From contig NZ_AP027364.1 in NCBI RefSeq assembly GCF_030295975.1, positions 744,001 to 808,000 of the forward strand: 64,000 nt of DNA, given 5' to 3'. The notes below the pieces were generated by a model. That model saw only the letters and a program-made list of their open reading frames with translations, ran no database searches and had not been told where the DNA came from. Made by a program: the position numbers and the translations under genes. The stretch comes from Thalassotalea atypica. Its GTDB lineage: Bacteria > Pseudomonadota > Gammaproteobacteria > Enterobacterales > Alteromonadaceae. Below are positions 16,726 to 27,052 of the stretch, piece by piece. How positions within the stretch are numbered: the stretch's first letter is position 1; each line of letters opens with the position of its first letter.

Positions 16726-19350
16726 ATGATTAAGACCAGTGCTGATATACGTCAGGCTTTTCTCAACTACTTTGCTTCAAAGCAACATCAAATCGTTCCT
16801 AGCAGTTCGTTGATCCCAGGAAACGATGCCACATTGCTATTTACTAACGCAGGGATGGTGCCTTTTAAAGACGTATTTTTAGGTGCTGAATCTCGAGCCT
16901 ACACACGTGCTACTTCTTCACAACGTTGTGTACGTGCTGGTGGTAAACATAATGACTTAGAGAATGTCGGTTATACAGCACGTCACCATACGTTTTTTGA
17001 AATGCTAGGTAACTTTAGCTTCGGAGACTATTTTAAAGAAGACGCCATTCGTTTTGGTTGGGAATTCCTCACCGACGTGTTGAAACTACCGAAAGAAAAG
17101 CTACTGGTAACCGTATATGAAACTGATACTGATGCTTTTGATTTCTGGGCCAATGAGATTGGTGTTCCAGTAGAGAAAATCATTAAAATTGGTGATAAAA
17201 GTCCAAGTAAGAAATTTGAATCGGATAACTTTTGGTCGATGGGTGATACAGGCCCTTGCGGTCCTTGTTCAGAGATCTTTTATGATCATGGTGAAGAAAT
17301 CTGGGGTGGTCCTCCAGGATCGCCAGAAGAAGACGGTGATAGATTTATTGAAATCTGGAACCTCGTTTTCATGCAATACAACCGTCACGCAGACGGTACC
17401 ATGGAGCAACTGCCGAAACCTTCTGTAGATACAGGTATGGGCTTAGAACGTATTGCCGCAATTATGCAGGGCGTTCATAGCAACTACGAGATTGACATCT
17501 TTAAAGGCTTAATTGGTGATGCTGCTAATTTATTAGCATGTAACGATCTTGAACATAAATCATTACGCGTCATCGCTGATCACATTCGGTCATGTAGCTT
17601 TATGATTGTCGATGGTGTGATGCCGTCAAACGAAGGTCGTGGTTATGTATTACGTCGCATTATTCGTCGCGCCGTTCGTCACGGACATAAATTAGAAGCC
17701 AAAGCTCACTTCTTCCACAAATTAGTTGCCTCCCTTGTTGAACAAATGGGTGAAGCGTACCCAGAGCTGGCTCAGCAACAAGCAGTTGTTGAAAAAATCT
17801 TACGCATCGAAGAAGAGCAATTTGGTCGTACCTTAGATCGCGGTATGAATTTGCTTGAAGATATCCTAAGTAACTTAGAAGGCGATACAATTTCAGGTGA
17901 TGACGTATTTAAACTTTATGATACCTATGGCTTCCCAGCTGATTTGACCGCTGATATCGCACGTGAACGAGCGCTAAGAATTGATCACAATGGGTTTGAT
18001 GTGGCTATGGGCTTGCAGCGCGAACGTGCGCAACAAGCGAGCCAGTTTGGTACCGATTATAACGAGCAATTAAAATCAGACAAAGTGACTGATTTTAAAG
18101 GCTACACAAATGATTCATTCTCAAGCACTGTTGTTGAGTTATTCAATGAAACAGGCAGTGTAGAGCAACTTAATGAAAATGAGAAAGGTGTCATTATTTT
18201 AGATAAAACACCATTTTATGCTGAGTCTGGTGGCCAAGTGGGCGACACTGGGTTAATTCACCTTGATGGTGGCGTATTTGAAGTAACCGACACAGTCAAA
18301 GTGGGCAAAGCATTTGTTCATCACGGCATTGCTCGTGCTGTTATCGGCATGAACCGTCGTGTTAATGCTGAAATTGACACGACTCGCCGCGAGAAAATCA
18401 TTAAAAACCACTCTGCAACTCACATTTTACATGCCACGTTAAGAAAAGTGTTAGGTGAGCATGTGACGCAAAAGGGCTCGTTAGTCGATCCAGATAAATT
18501 ACGCTTTGATTTCTCTCATTTTGAAGGTGTAACGGCTGCTGAATTAGCTGAAGTAGAAAGAACAGTAAATGCGCAAATTCGTCAAAATGTTGAGCGCGAA
18601 ACAGCATTAATGCAAATAGATGAGGCGAAAGCAAAAGGGGCAATGGCTCTTTTTGGTGAAAAATACGATGACGAAGTGCGAGTCGTGACTTTAGGTGATT
18701 TCTCAACTGAGCTTTGTGGTGGTATCCACGTAGAGCGTACAGGTGACATTGGCCTATTTAAAATTACTTCCGAGTCAGGCATTGCAGCAGGCGTTCGACG
18801 TATTGAAGCGGTAACTGGTGAAGGAGCATTAGCTTTTGTTGATGATCAAGCTAATACGCTATCGTCTATTGCTGGTTTGATGAAATCTGACGTTGCCAGC
18901 GCGGAGTCAAAAGTTGAACAGATGATCAGTCGTTCTAAGCAATTAGAAAAAGAAATTGCACAACTTAAGCAACAACTTGCTTCAGCAGCGGGTGCTGATT
19001 TAGTTAGCCAGGCCGTTGATATTAATGGCGTTAAAGCGCTAATTGCTAATTTAGATGGCGTAGAAGCCAAGTCCTTACGCGGCATGGTTGATGAATTGAA
19101 AGTGAAAATGGGCTCTGGCATTATTCTACTGGCAACTGCATCAGGTCAAAAAGTAAGCTTAATTGCTGGTGTGACTAAAGATTTAGTCAGCCAAGTTAAA
19201 GCAGGAGAGCTTGTCAATATGGTTGCTCAACAAGTCGGTGGTAAAGGCGGTGGCCGCCCAGACATGGCGCAAGCTGGTGGCAGTGAGCCAGAAAATGTTC
19301 CTGCGGCACTACAGTCAGTAGAGTCTTGGTTAACTGAAAAACTTAGCTAA
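16726..19350 (+). CDS. alaS: Alanyl-tRNA synthetase
   Basis: An 874-residue class II synthetase that charges tRNA-Ala. The catalytic domain (about 1-460) contains [15 protein letters not shown] (motif 2 region) and [15 protein letters not shown] (motif 3). The editing domain has [13 protein letters not shown] and CGGIHV, whose His and Cys residues bind zinc and clear mischarged Ser/Gly. A coiled-coil segment follows (about 725-765), then the C-Ala/DHHA1 domain ending with [18 protein letters not shown] 16726 is chosen over an in-frame TTG at 16714. It is co-oriented with recX and lysC. Confidence 0.97.
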   Translation: MIKTSADIRQAFLNYFASKQHQIVPSSSLIPGNDATLLFTNAGMVPFKDVFLGAESRAYTRATSSQRCVRAGGKHNDLENVGYTARHHTFFEMLGNFSFGDYFKEDAIRFGWEFLTDVLKLPKEKLLVTVYETDTDAFDFWANEIGVPVEKIIKIGDKSPSKKFESDNFWSMGDTGPCGPCSEIFYDHGEEIWGGPPGSPEEDGDRFIEIWNLVFMQYNRHADGTMEQLPKPSVDTGMGLERIAAIMQGVHSNYEIDIFKGLIGDAANLLACNDLEHKSLRVIADHIRSCSFMIVDGVMPSNEGRGYVLRRIIRRAVRHGHKLEAKAHFFHKLVASLVEQMGEAYPELAQQQAVVEKILRIEEEQFGRTLDRGMNLLEDILSNLEGDTISGDDVFKLYDTYGFPADLTADIARERALRIDHNGFDVAMGLQRERAQQASQFGTDYNEQLKSDKVTDFKGYTNDSFSSTVVELFNETGSVEQLNENEKGVIILDKTPFYAESGGQVGDTGLIHLDGGVFEVTDTVKVGKAFVHHGIARAVIGMNRRVNAEIDTTRREKIIKNHSATHILHATLRKVLGEHVTQKGSLVDPDKLRFDFSHFEGVTAAELAEVERTVNAQIRQNVERETALMQIDEAKAKGAMALFGEKYDDEVRVVTLGDFSTELCGGIHVERTGDIGLFKITSESGIAAGVRRIEAVTGEGALAFVDDQANTLSSIAGLMKSDVASAESKVEQMISRSKQLEKEIAQLKQQLASAAGADLVSQAVDINGVKALIANLDGVEAKSLRGMVDELKVKMGSGIILLATASGQKVSLIAGVTKDLVSQVKAGELVNMVAQQVGGKGGGRPDMAQAGGSEPENVPAALQSVESWLTEKLS

Positions 19351-19366
19351 AGATCACTGAGCATTT

Positions 19367-20599
19367 GTGGCAGTCATTGTACAAAAATATGGGGGAACCT
19401 CCGTCGGTTCCCTTGCTCGCATTGAAGCGGTCGCTGAAAATGTAATAGCAACGGTAAGGCAAGGGCACCAAGTTGTTGTGGTGCTATCAGCTATGTCAGG
19501 AGAAACCAATCGTTTGGTGTCTTTGGCAACGCAGCTGGATGCTCAACCTTCGACACGTGAATTAGACATGCTCATGGCTTCTGGTGAGCAAGTAAGTATT
19601 TCGCTATTGACCATCGCTCTTATTCAACGAGGCTTTTCAGCAGTTTCATTGCTTGCTCATCAAGTGGGCATTAGAACGAATAATCACTTTGGTCGGGCAC
19701 GTATCGAGTCTATTGATACCAAAAGGCTTGAGCAAGCGTTAGAACAAGAACAAGTGATTGTCGTTGCCGGTTTTCAAGGTGTGGATAATGAAGCGAACAT
19801 TACCACGTTAGGTCGTGGCGGCTCGGACACATCAGCGGTGGCAATGGCGGTTGCGGTACAAGCAAATGAATGCCAAATTTTTACTGATGTGAACGGCATT
19901 TATACATCAGATCCTCGTTTGGTTGAGCAGGCGAGAAAAATTGAAGTGCTGACTTTTGAAGAAGCACTTGTTATGGCAAGCCTTGGCGCCAAAGTGCTTC
20001 AAAACAGGGCAGTTGAATACGGCCTGCGCCATAACATGCCAATACGCGTATTAAGTAGTTTTGAGCCAGGTGAAGGAAGTTTAGTGACACATAAAGATAC
20101 AATCGCTGCGGAACTTTGCGGTAACCAAGGCATCACAAGTATTGCGCATCATCAACATGATATCTTGGTTATTATCAACGGTATTGAGAGTGATATAGCG
20201 ATGGCCAATTTGTTTACTTTAATCGGTGAACAGGGAATAGAATTGGAAATGTTGAATAAAAGCGTGCTTAACGCCGGTCAGATAAACCTCCAATTTGTGA
20301 TCCACAGCAAGGATCAAACAAAACTTACAAATATATTACAGAAATTTAAGAAAAATTACTGTATAAAAGATACCCAAATTCATACCAATGTCGCCAAAGT
20401 GTCGGCTATCGGTGTAGGAATAAAAGCTTATGCTGGCTTAGTCGGTGAAGTGTTAACTACTTTAGCCAAAGAGCAAATTAAAGTTTTATTGATTTCTACT
20501 TCAGAGCTCAGTATCTCTGTTGTGATAGATGAAGTTCATTTGAATACTGCAATCTCCCGCTTGCATCAGGTATTTGATTTAGCTTCGTTGCCTAAGTAG
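19367..20599 (+). CDS. lysC: Aspartate kinase, monofunctional
   Basis: A 410-residue aspartokinase, the first step of the Lys/Thr/Met pathway (aspartate to 4-phospho-aspartate). The kinase domain starts VQKYGGTSVGS and contains TTLGRGGSDTSAVAMA and IFTDVNGIYTSDPR. Two ACT domains (about 265-405) would bind feedback inhibitors. The start is GTG at 19367, 17 bases after the alaS stop. The length fits the 400-410 residue type seen in Pseudomonas and Bacillus rather than E. coli LysC (449). It is likely feedback-regulated by Lys and/or Thr, which is inferred from the family. Confidence 0.93.
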   Translation: MAVIVQKYGGTSVGSLARIEAVAENVIATVRQGHQVVVVLSAMSGETNRLVSLATQLDAQPSTRELDMLMASGEQVSISLLTIALIQRGFSAVSLLAHQVGIRTNNHFGRARIESIDTKRLEQALEQEQVIVVAGFQGVDNEANITTLGRGGSDTSAVAMAVAVQANECQIFTDVNGIYTSDPRLVEQARKIEVLTFEEALVMASLGAKVLQNRAVEYGLRHNMPIRVLSSFEPGEGSLVTHKDTIAAELCGNQGITSIAHHQHDILVIINGIESDIAMANLFTLIGEQGIELEMLNKSVLNAGQINLQFVIHSKDQTKLTNILQKFKKNYCIKDTQIHTNVAKVSAIGVGIKAYAGLVGEVLTTLAKEQIKVLLISTSELSISVVIDEVHLNTAISRLHQVFDLASLPK

Positions 20600-20674
20600 C
20601 TATTTTGTTTAACTTAATGAATTAATTTATGAAGTTTCTCAAAAAATAGACTAACTTATTAATAACTAGCTTAA

Positions 20675-20708
20675 AAATTAGTGGACCTAATTTCTGAATT
20701 AAAAGGAA
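20675..20708 (+). promoter_or_regulatory. csrA leader: GGA-loop hairpin and GGA in the Shine-Dalgarno, candidate CsrA autoregulation sites
   Basis: AAATTAG (20675-20681) pairs with CTAATTT (20687-20693), exposing TGGAC in a 5-base loop. The ribosome binding site AAGGAA (20703-20708) has a second GGA. CsrA dimers bind paired GGA motifs with at least one in a hairpin loop, so repression of its own translation is likely by inference. Confidence 0.55.
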
Positions 20709-20715
20709 CAGAAGA

Positions 20716-20913
20716 ATGTTGATATTAACACGCCGTGTTGGTGAAACCCTTATGATTGGTGACGACGTTACCGTGACTGTCTTAGGTGTAAAAGGAAACC
20801 AAGTACGCATTGGTGTAAATGCGCCGAAAGAAGTCTCTGTGCATCGTGAAGAAATTTATATGCGAATTCAAGCCGAGAAAGGTGACTCAGATCCTTCAGG
20901 AAATCAGTTTTAA
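20716..20913 (+). CDS. csrA: Carbon storage regulator CsrA
   Basis: A 65-residue RNA-binding regulator with the family start [18 protein letters not shown], the core [21 protein letters not shown] (quoted in part) and [13 protein letters not shown], whose R44-type arginine contacts RNA. It controls translation and stability of many mRNAs (carbon storage, motility, biofilm). It follows lysC by 116 bases and ends in a strong terminator. The tRNA-Ser gene often found after csrA in gammaproteobacteria is not here. Confidence 0.97.
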   Translation: MLILTRRVGETLMIGDDVTVTVLGVKGNQVRIGVNAPKEVSVHREEIYMRIQAEKGDSDPSGNQF

Positions 20914-20918
20914 GAATT

Positions 20919-20942
20919 AGGCCAGCATTGCTGGCCTTTTTT
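20919..20942 (+). terminator. Rho-independent terminator of csrA
   Basis: AGGCCAGC (20919-20926), loop ATT, GCTGGCCT (20930-20937), T run to 20942. Confidence 0.92.
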
Positions 20943-21016
20943 ATAGCTTTAATTTTTTGTTAAAGCCTGCCAATTCAAGCGCCTAAAATGCCTCTTAAAC
21001 TCTTCTAGAATAAGAT

Positions 21017-21045
21017 TAGGCAAATGTGTTTTTTTCGTCTATAAT
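21017..21045 (+). promoter_or_regulatory. Candidate ndk promoter
   Basis: TAGGCA (21017-21022) and a perfect TATAAT (21040-21045), spaced 17 bases. Confidence 0.55.
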
Positions 21046-21097
21046 CGCGCCAAAATTTTGTACCAAATTTAATTTAAATTATTTAAAAGGGCTTATC

Positions 21098-21529
21098 ATG
21101 GCTATTGAACGTACGTTCTCAATCGTAAAACCAGACGCAGTTGCAAAAAATGTAATTGGTCAAATCTACAACCGTTTCGAAACTGCTGGTTTAACTATCA
21201 TCGCATCAAAAATGGTTCACTTATCTAAAGAACAAGCAGAGGGTTTCTACGCTGAGCACAGCGAGCGTCCTTTCTTCGGTGCTTTAGTTGAGTTCATGAC
21301 TTCTGGCCCAGTAATGGTTCAAGCATTAGAAGGCGAAAACGCTGTGCTTAAAAACCGTGAGATCATGGGTGCTACTAACCCAGCTGAAGCATTAGCTGGT
21401 ACGTTACGTGCTGACTACGCTAACTCAATCGACGAAAACGCAGTTCACGGCTCAGACGCTGTAGAATCAGCGGCTCGTGAAATTGCTTACTTCTTTACTG
21501 ATGAAGAGATTTGCCCGCGCACTCGTTAA
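21098..21529 (+). CDS. ndk: Nucleoside diphosphate kinase
   Basis: A 143-residue NDK: starts [20 protein letters not shown] and carries the phospho-histidine motif [12 protein letters not shown]. It balances NTP and dNTP pools by moving phosphate from ATP through the active-site His. ATG 21098 gives the usual family length and is preceded by AAAAGGGC; longer in-frame extensions upstream cover the promoter and are not used. It is a strongly expressed single gene, as suggested by the near-consensus -10 and codon use. Confidence 0.97.
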   Translation: MAIERTFSIVKPDAVAKNVIGQIYNRFETAGLTIIASKMVHLSKEQAEGFYAEHSERPFFGALVEFMTSGPVMVQALEGENAVLKNREIMGATNPAEALAGTLRADYANSIDENAVHGSDAVESAAREIAYFFTDEEICPRTR

Positions 21530-21581
21530 TTTGTCTTAAATCAGCTCTATTGAGTTGATTTAAGCTCAAATTAAAATTAAG

Positions 21582-21616
21582 AGGGTTTTACTGGTTTCAG
21601 TAAAATCCTTTTGTTT
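21582..21616 (+). terminator. Rho-independent terminator of ndk
   Basis: AGGGTTTTACTG (21582-21593), loop GTTT, CAGTAAAATCCT (21598-21609) with one G-T pair, then TTTTGTTTT. A second hairpin, TTAAATCAGCTC (21536-21547) with GAGTTGATTTAA (21552-21563), lies just before it without a T run. Confidence 0.75.
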
Positions 21617-21705
21617 TATAAGCGCTTTTGTTTTTTGAACCGCTAAGAAGTTATTTATAACGCTTTTACTTAAATATTATGTCGTTACAAATAATGTCTT
21701 TTGAA

Positions 21706-21734
21706 TTGCCGCTTTTGGTGAAAAAGTGTACAAT
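21706..21734 (+). promoter_or_regulatory. Candidate rlmN promoter
   Basis: TTGCCG (21706-21711) and TACAAT (21729-21734), spacer 17 bases. Confidence 0.55.
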
Positions 21735-21774
21735 TTGCACCCTTTGAATTTTGTTATTTTGAGAAATTATTTAC

Positions 21775-22947
21775 ATGAGTCAAGTGACTGAAGTTGTCAA
21801 TCCTGCTGAGCCAAAAGCAGTTTCTAAAGTGAACCTGTTGAATTTTGATCATCAGATGATGCGTGAATACTTTGCCTCTATTGGCGAAAAACCATTTCGT
21901 GCCGATCAAATCATGAAATGGATTTATCACTTTGGTTATGATGACTTTGAACAAATGACCAACCTCAACAGAAAATTACGTGAAAAACTGCAACGTAATT
22001 GTGAGATCAAAGCGCCTGAAATTTCTCAAAAGCAAGTTTCAAATGATGGCACCATTAAGTACGCCCTAAAACTTGAGGGCGGACAAGAAGTTGAAACCGT
22101 GTGGATACCGGAAAATGGAAGAGCCACTTTATGTGTCTCATCTCAAGTAGGCTGTGCTTTAGAATGTACATTTTGTTCTACAGCCCAGCAAGGCTTCAAT
22201 CGTAATTTATCAATGTCTGAAATCATCGGGCAAGTGTGGCGCGTAGCCAACGATATTGGCGCAACTCGAATTGCAGGCACTCGACCAATCACTAATATTG
22301 TGATGATGGGCATGGGTGAGCCTCTACTTAACATGAAAAATTTAATCCCATCACTCGACACCATGCTAAATGACTTGGGTTATGGACTATCTAAACGTCG
22401 CGTTACCGTGAGTACCTCAGGCGTGGTTCCAGCCCTAGATATGCTGAAAGAGAAAATTGACTGCGCCTTGGCAATATCAGTTCATGCACCAGACAATGCT
22501 TTGCGCGATGAAATTGTACCGATCAATAAAAAATATCCATTGGAAGAGTTTATTGCAGCTGCGGGTCGTTATGTGGAAGGCTCTAAAGCAAACAAACAGG
22601 CAACAATTGAATACGTGATGCTGGATCATGTTAATGACAGTACAGACCAAGCCCATGAATTAGCACGTGTTCTAAAGGATTTGCCGAGTAAAATCAATCT
22701 TATCCCATTTAATCCTTATCCTGGGTCACCATATAAACGCTCGAGTAATTCTCGTATTGATAGATTCGATAAAGTACTGCAATCTTATGGCTTAACTGTG
22801 ATAACACGACGCACACGCGGCGATGATATTGATGCGGCCTGTGGCCAATTAGCAGGTGATGTTTTAGACCGAACTAAACGTACTTTAACCAGCAATGAAA
22901 AAAAACAGGTGAAAGACAAGTCAATTTCAGTAAAAATGGTAGGCTAA
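21775..22947 (+). CDS. rlmN: Dual-specificity rRNA/tRNA methyltransferase RlmN (radical SAM)
   Basis: A 390-residue radical SAM enzyme that methylates C2 of A2503 in 23S rRNA and of A37 in some tRNAs. The Fe-S cysteines are C127, C131 and C134 in [14 protein letters not shown]. The methyl-carrying Cys is C356 in DIDAACGQL, and the N-terminal HhH-like region has [13 protein letters not shown]. It is the head of the rlmN-pilW-rodZ-ispG-hisS-yfgM-bamB-der block, an order shared with E. coli and other gammaproteobacteria. Confidence 0.96.
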   Translation: MSQVTEVVNPAEPKAVSKVNLLNFDHQMMREYFASIGEKPFRADQIMKWIYHFGYDDFEQMTNLNRKLREKLQRNCEIKAPEISQKQVSNDGTIKYALKLEGGQEVETVWIPENGRATLCVSSQVGCALECTFCSTAQQGFNRNLSMSEIIGQVWRVANDIGATRIAGTRPITNIVMMGMGEPLLNMKNLIPSLDTMLNDLGYGLSKRRVTVSTSGVVPALDMLKEKIDCALAISVHAPDNALRDEIVPINKKYPLEEFIAAAGRYVEGSKANKQATIEYVMLDHVNDSTDQAHELARVLKDLPSKINLIPFNPYPGSPYKRSSNSRIDRFDKVLQSYGLTVITRRTRGDDIDAACGQLAGDVLDRTKRTLTSNEKKQVKDKSISVKMVG

Positions 22948-23017
22948 TTACGACCTGCTGATTTGTTCAAATTAAAAAATACCAATAAGTATAATAATTT
23001 GCGTCGTAAAATTTAGG

Positions 23018-23041
23018 AACAAGCGAATTGAGTCGCTTGTT
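23018..23041 (+). other. Hairpin between rlmN and pilW
   Basis: AACAAGCGA (23018-23026) pairs perfectly with TCGCTTGTT (23033-23041) around ATTGAG. There is no T run, so it may be a weak terminator or an mRNA processing or stability element. Confidence 0.5.
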
Positions 23042-23082
23042 GTCATCGATGTATAAATTTTAATAAGTGACATCAAAATATT

Positions 23083-24867
23083 ATGACAAGATTTTTAAAG
23101 ACGTTGATTGCAATGACTGCAATGGTTTCTCTGTCGGCTTGTGTAACTCAAAATTATGAAGAAGATGATACTCCAGTCTTAGAAAATGAATCATCGGACT
23201 CAGAAATTGCCTTAACGCGCATATCGCTGGGTCTAGGTTATTTAAAAATGGGTAATACTTCACAAGCCAAATTTAATCTAGAAAAAGCGAAAAAGTACGC
23301 GCCGAACATGGTCCAAGTGTATTCTGCTTTTGCTCACTACTATGAAACCGTTGGTGAAGATGCACTTACCGTTCAATCATACGAACATGCGTTGTCGCTG
23401 GACCCTAATGATGCTAACACCTTGAATAATTACGGTGTGTTTTTATGTAGAAAAGAACGATTGGATGAAGCAGAAGTACAGTTTCTCAAAGCGATTAAAG
23501 TACCCACTTATATCCGTGTCTCGGAAAGTTATGAAAATCTTGCCTTATGCCAATTAGAAGCATTTAACTTTGAAAAAGCCGAACATTATTTAGAAAAAGC
23601 CATCGCCCATAGCCCGTCAAGCGGCTCGGCGCTTTTACAAATGATGCGTTTACAATATGCTATTGGTGAATACGTCACCGCGAAAGATTATGGTAAACGT
23701 TTTGAGAAAGCGTCTCGTCGGTTCAGCTCTGAATATATGGCGCTTGCTTACAAAGTGTATTTAAAGCTAGGTGATACCAGAACTGCCAATAATTATGGTA
23801 CTATGCTGGTAAAAATGTACCCTGACTCTTGGCATGCGAAGCAATATTTACTTAATAGATTAGACTCAATTGATGCGGATGACCTAGCAACTCAATACCA
23901 AATATTGGTATCAAAAACTCAAAGCCAATCAGTTAATAAGCGTGTCGTGGTGTTATCGCCTGATAAAGATAAAGCCCCGATCGTTTTTTCAAAAAAGAAA
24001 AAATATAAGCCTAAATCACGTCAATCTGCTGTTTACACTATTCCAAAAGAAAGCACTCAAGGTACAACGTCCTCGCAGCCGCAACAAAATCAACCGCCGG
24101 TAGTTAAAACAGCAAAACCTACAAGGGTATTAAAAGCGCCACAAGTACAATCAAGTAAAGTTGTAGCCAGTGAGCAAAACTCTAGTGGTACCGATAGTGC
24201 AGTGCTAACCGCAGAGCAACAAATCGCTCATTTGGAGTCAATTACAGATGAAACCGAACAATTGGAGCAACAGTCGACAGATGCTCTGATTGCTGAAATA
24301 TCTAGACATGCTTCAGAATACGATGCCGAGGCTGAACCAGATCCTGTACTTGATGATGGCATGCTCAGTGATGAGTCAATTGATGCAGTACTAGCTGAAG
24401 CAGAAGCGTTGATTGAAAACGATGAAACCTTGGCAGAGTTATCAAGGGAATACGACCAACAACTAGCACTAGAGCAGGCCGAAAATGCACAAACAGAGAG
24501 TACTCCATATGATGTAGAAGCATTGAGCAGTACCGATGAACTTGTGAGTCAATTAGAAAGTCATACTGATGGGAACTTATCTACTACTATGGACTCTGAA
24601 CAACAGGAAGAGATAGTAAGCGCTGACAGTAATGCAAAAGCTAATACGACTGAAAAGATCAGGCAAGAGGTCATATACCATCAAATTGAAGATTTACCGA
24701 CTCACGAAATGGCGGACGGAGAAAATCTATTCACCGTCTCTAAAAGATACAACATTCATTTGCACGCGTTAAAAGAGTGGAACAAGTTAGATGAACGAAG
24801 TTTGGTGCGCGTTGGTGACAAAATTTACCTTGCGGATCCACGCCCATTTGCTGTTGGGAATGAATAA
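23083..24867 (+). CDS. pilW: Type IV pilus biogenesis lipoprotein PilW/PilF with C-terminal LysM domain
   Basis: A 594-residue lipoprotein (lipobox LSAC, lipidated Cys at about 20). Residues 40-270 are TPR repeats typical of PilF/PilW, the pilotin that delivers the PilQ secretin: LGLGYLKMGNTSQAKFNLEKA, NTLNNYGVFLCRKERLDEAE, YENLALCQLEAFNFEKAEHY. The usual family length is about 250. Here a Gln/Ser-rich linker and a strongly acidic region (about 370-525) follow, and the end (about 540-590) is a LysM-like peptidoglycan-binding domain: GENLFTVSKRYNIHLHALKEW and RVGDKIYLADP. The stop is eight bases before rodZ. Confidence 0.88.
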   Translation: MTRFLKTLIAMTAMVSLSACVTQNYEEDDTPVLENESSDSEIALTRISLGLGYLKMGNTSQAKFNLEKAKKYAPNMVQVYSAFAHYYETVGEDALTVQSYEHALSLDPNDANTLNNYGVFLCRKERLDEAEVQFLKAIKVPTYIRVSESYENLALCQLEAFNFEKAEHYLEKAIAHSPSSGSALLQMMRLQYAIGEYVTAKDYGKRFEKASRRFSSEYMALAYKVYLKLGDTRTANNYGTMLVKMYPDSWHAKQYLLNRLDSIDADDLATQYQILVSKTQSQSVNKRVVVLSPDKDKAPIVFSKKKKYKPKSRQSAVYTIPKESTQGTTSSQPQQNQPPVVKTAKPTRVLKAPQVQSSKVVASEQNSSGTDSAVLTAEQQIAHLESITDETEQLEQQSTDALIAEISRHASEYDAEAEPDPVLDDGMLSDESIDAVLAEAEALIENDETLAELSREYDQQLALEQAENAQTESTPYDVEALSSTDELVSQLESHTDGNLSTTMDSEQQEEIVSADSNAKANTTEKIRQEVIYHQIEDLPTHEMADGENLFTVSKRYNIHLHALKEWNKLDERSLVRVGDKIYLADPRPFAVGNE

Positions 24868-24875
24868 ACCTAATC

Positions 24876-25835
24876 ATGAGTAAAAAAGCATCAAATGAGC
24901 TGACGGACAACATTGAAGCTATTGGCCCTGGCTTAATGCTTGCAGAAGCCCGAGTTAAAATGAATCTCAGTGCGGAAAACGTTGCCGAAAAATTGAATTT
25001 TCGTGTCTGCCAAGTAAAAGATATAGAAGCAGATCGCTTTGATAAATCAGTACCTGAAACCTTTACACGGGGTTATTTGATCAACTATGCCAAGTTAGTT
25101 GAAATTAGTGTTGATGATGTGTTATCAAGCTATGATGCATTAGATGTTGCTAAGCAACAAGGCAGCAAAATGCAGAGTTTTTCTAAAATTACAGAAAAGC
25201 AAGCCGAGCATTCAAGAGTTATGTGGTTAAGTTACCTTATTGTATTGGTGTTGATTGCATTGACGATTGTTTATTATTTTCAGGATGCTAATAATCAAAA
25301 AGCTGTACTGATTTCAGATATCCAAACCGTGCGAAGTACTAATAATGTCACCGGAAAAGTGATGGAACCAGAGCTTAGTACTGAGGTTATTGCAAATACA
25401 AGAGAGGTCGAATCCGATCCCGTAACCATTGCTGAAGGACCTGATAGCACCAATGTTGAACTCAACATTATGGACCGTTCAGGTGAGCAAGGAGTACTCA
25501 CAGAGGAAACTCAGCAACGTGCATCGATAACAGCACCTACAAGTAATGTTATTCAACAAGAAGTGCCGACAAATGCTTTGCCTGCCGTTCGGGCCATTTT
25601 TACATTCGCGGGTGATTGTTGGGTTAATATTCAAGATGGAACGGGTGAGCGTATCGCCTATGGCATCAAAAAAGCAGGTTATGTCATGGAATTAAATGGT
25701 GTTCCGCCGTTTAACATTACCGTCGGCAAACCTGAATTAGTTGCAATAAACTTTAATGGTCGAGTGGTTGATATGAGTAAATACAACACTGGCAATATTG
25801 CAAAATTTATTTTACCTGAAACACCAGAATCTTAA
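24876..25835 (+). CDS. rodZ: Cytoskeleton protein RodZ
   Basis: A 319-residue bitopic membrane protein that links MreB filaments to the cell-wall elongation machinery. Residues 15-85 form the HTH_25 domain (LMLAEARVKMNLSAENVAEKL, FTRGYLINYAKLV). One transmembrane helix lies at about 116-135. The periplasmic DUF4115 domain (about 235-315) contains FAGDCWVNIQDGTGERIAYG. The gene lies 10 bases before ispG and is probably in the pilW-rodZ-ispG transcript. Confidence 0.93.
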   Translation: MSKKASNELTDNIEAIGPGLMLAEARVKMNLSAENVAEKLNFRVCQVKDIEADRFDKSVPETFTRGYLINYAKLVEISVDDVLSSYDALDVAKQQGSKMQSFSKITEKQAEHSRVMWLSYLIVLVLIALTIVYYFQDANNQKAVLISDIQTVRSTNNVTGKVMEPELSTEVIANTREVESDPVTIAEGPDSTNVELNIMDRSGEQGVLTEETQQRASITAPTSNVIQQEVPTNALPAVRAIFTFAGDCWVNIQDGTGERIAYGIKKAGYVMELNGVPPFNITVGKPELVAINFNGRVVDMSKYNTGNIAKFILPETPES

Positions 25836-25845
25836 TTGAAATACT

Positions 25846-26964
25846 ATGTTTAAAGAATCCCCTATTATCCGTCGCAAATCTCGTCAAATCATGGTTGGTA
25901 ATGTCCCCGTTGGTGGTGATGCACCGATATCAGTGCAATCAATGACCAACACGCTAACGACAGATGTTGCTGCTACCGTTGCCCAGATAAAAGCGCTAGA
26001 AGCGGTTGGTGCCGACATTGTTCGTGTGAGCGTACCTACCATGGACGCTGCTGAGGCATTTAAGCAAATCAAGCAGCAAGTTGATATCCCATTAGTGACA
26101 GATATCCACTTTGATTATCGCATCGCGCTAAAAGTGGCTGAATATGGCGCTGATTGTTTACGTATTAACCCAGGTAATATTGGCAATGAAGATCGCATTA
26201 AAGCGGTTGTTGCTTCTGCACGCGACAAAAATATTCCGATCCGCATTGGCGTGAACGGCGGTTCTTTAGAAAGAGATATTCAAGAAAAATATACTGAGCC
26301 AACGCCTGAAGCATTACTTGAATCAGCAATGCGCCATGTTGACATACTTGATAGGTTGAATTTTCATGACTTTAAAGTCAGTGTTAAAGCCTCTGATGTC
26401 TTTTTAGCTGTAGGTGCTTATCGTTTACTAGCTGCGCAAATCGATAATCCATTGCACTTAGGTATTACCGAGGCAGGAGGTTTACGCTCTGGCTCGGTCA
26501 AATCGGCAATTGGCTTAGGCATGTTACTTTCTGAAGGGATTGGCGATACCTTACGTGTTTCTTTGGCCGCTGATCCGGTAGAAGAAATCAAAGTCGGTTT
26601 TGATATTTTAAAATCATTAAAAATTCGCAGTCGTGGTATCAATTTTATTGCTTGCCCAAGCTGCTCTCGTCAAGAGTTTGATGTCATCAGCACCGTCAAT
26701 GCGTTAGAGCAACGCCTTGAAGACATCGTAACGCCAATGGATGTTTCCATTATTGGTTGTATCGTTAATGGTCCTGGTGAGGCGACGGTTTCCGATCTAG
26801 GTTTAACAGGCAGCAGTAAAAAAAGTGGTTTTTACCTTGACGGTGTTCGACAAAAAGAACGATTTGATAATAACGATTTAGTCGACCAACTTGAGCAAAA
26901 AATCCGCTCAAAAGCGAAGTTGATGGATGAAAACAATCAAATCGATGTAAAAGAAGTGGAATAA
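25846..26964 (+). CDS. ispG: 4-hydroxy-3-methylbut-2-enyl diphosphate synthase (flavodoxin/ferredoxin) IspG
   Basis: A 372-residue enzyme of the MEP isoprenoid pathway that converts MEcPP to HMBPP by reductive ring opening. The [4Fe-4S] ligands are C270 and C273 in CPSC, C305 in [11 protein letters not shown] and E312. The TIM barrel holds [11 protein letters not shown] and LRINPGNIG. It is the length of E. coli IspG (372) and numbering is identical at the cluster residues. Confidence 0.97.
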   Translation: MFKESPIIRRKSRQIMVGNVPVGGDAPISVQSMTNTLTTDVAATVAQIKALEAVGADIVRVSVPTMDAAEAFKQIKQQVDIPLVTDIHFDYRIALKVAEYGADCLRINPGNIGNEDRIKAVVASARDKNIPIRIGVNGGSLERDIQEKYTEPTPEALLESAMRHVDILDRLNFHDFKVSVKASDVFLAVGAYRLLAAQIDNPLHLGITEAGGLRSGSVKSAIGLGMLLSEGIGDTLRVSLAADPVEEIKVGFDILKSLKIRSRGINFIACPSCSRQEFDVISTVNALEQRLEDIVTPMDVSIIGCIVNGPGEATVSDLGLTGSSKKSGFYLDGVRQKERFDNNDLVDQLEQKIRSKAKLMDENNQIDVKEVE

Positions 26965-26987
26965 TGTAACCACAGGTGCTTGCAGAG

Positions 26988-27016
26988 TTTACGTTTTATC
27001 CAATTCTGCCTATAAT
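26988..27016 (+). promoter_or_regulatory. Candidate hisS promoter
   Basis: TTTACG (26988-26993) and TATAAT (27011-27016), spacer 17 bases. Confidence 0.6.
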
Positions 27017-27052
27017 GCGCCGTTTAATTTTGATCACAAGAGAGCAGTTTTA

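Noticed and set aside
20943-21016. Possible tRNA-Ser after csrA
   Set aside because: In many gammaproteobacteria a tRNA-Ser follows csrA, but no cloverleaf or TTCGA-type T loop is present here.
21026-21097. N-terminal extension of ndk
   Set aside because: The extension covers the -10 and leader; ATG 21098 gives the standard 143-residue protein.
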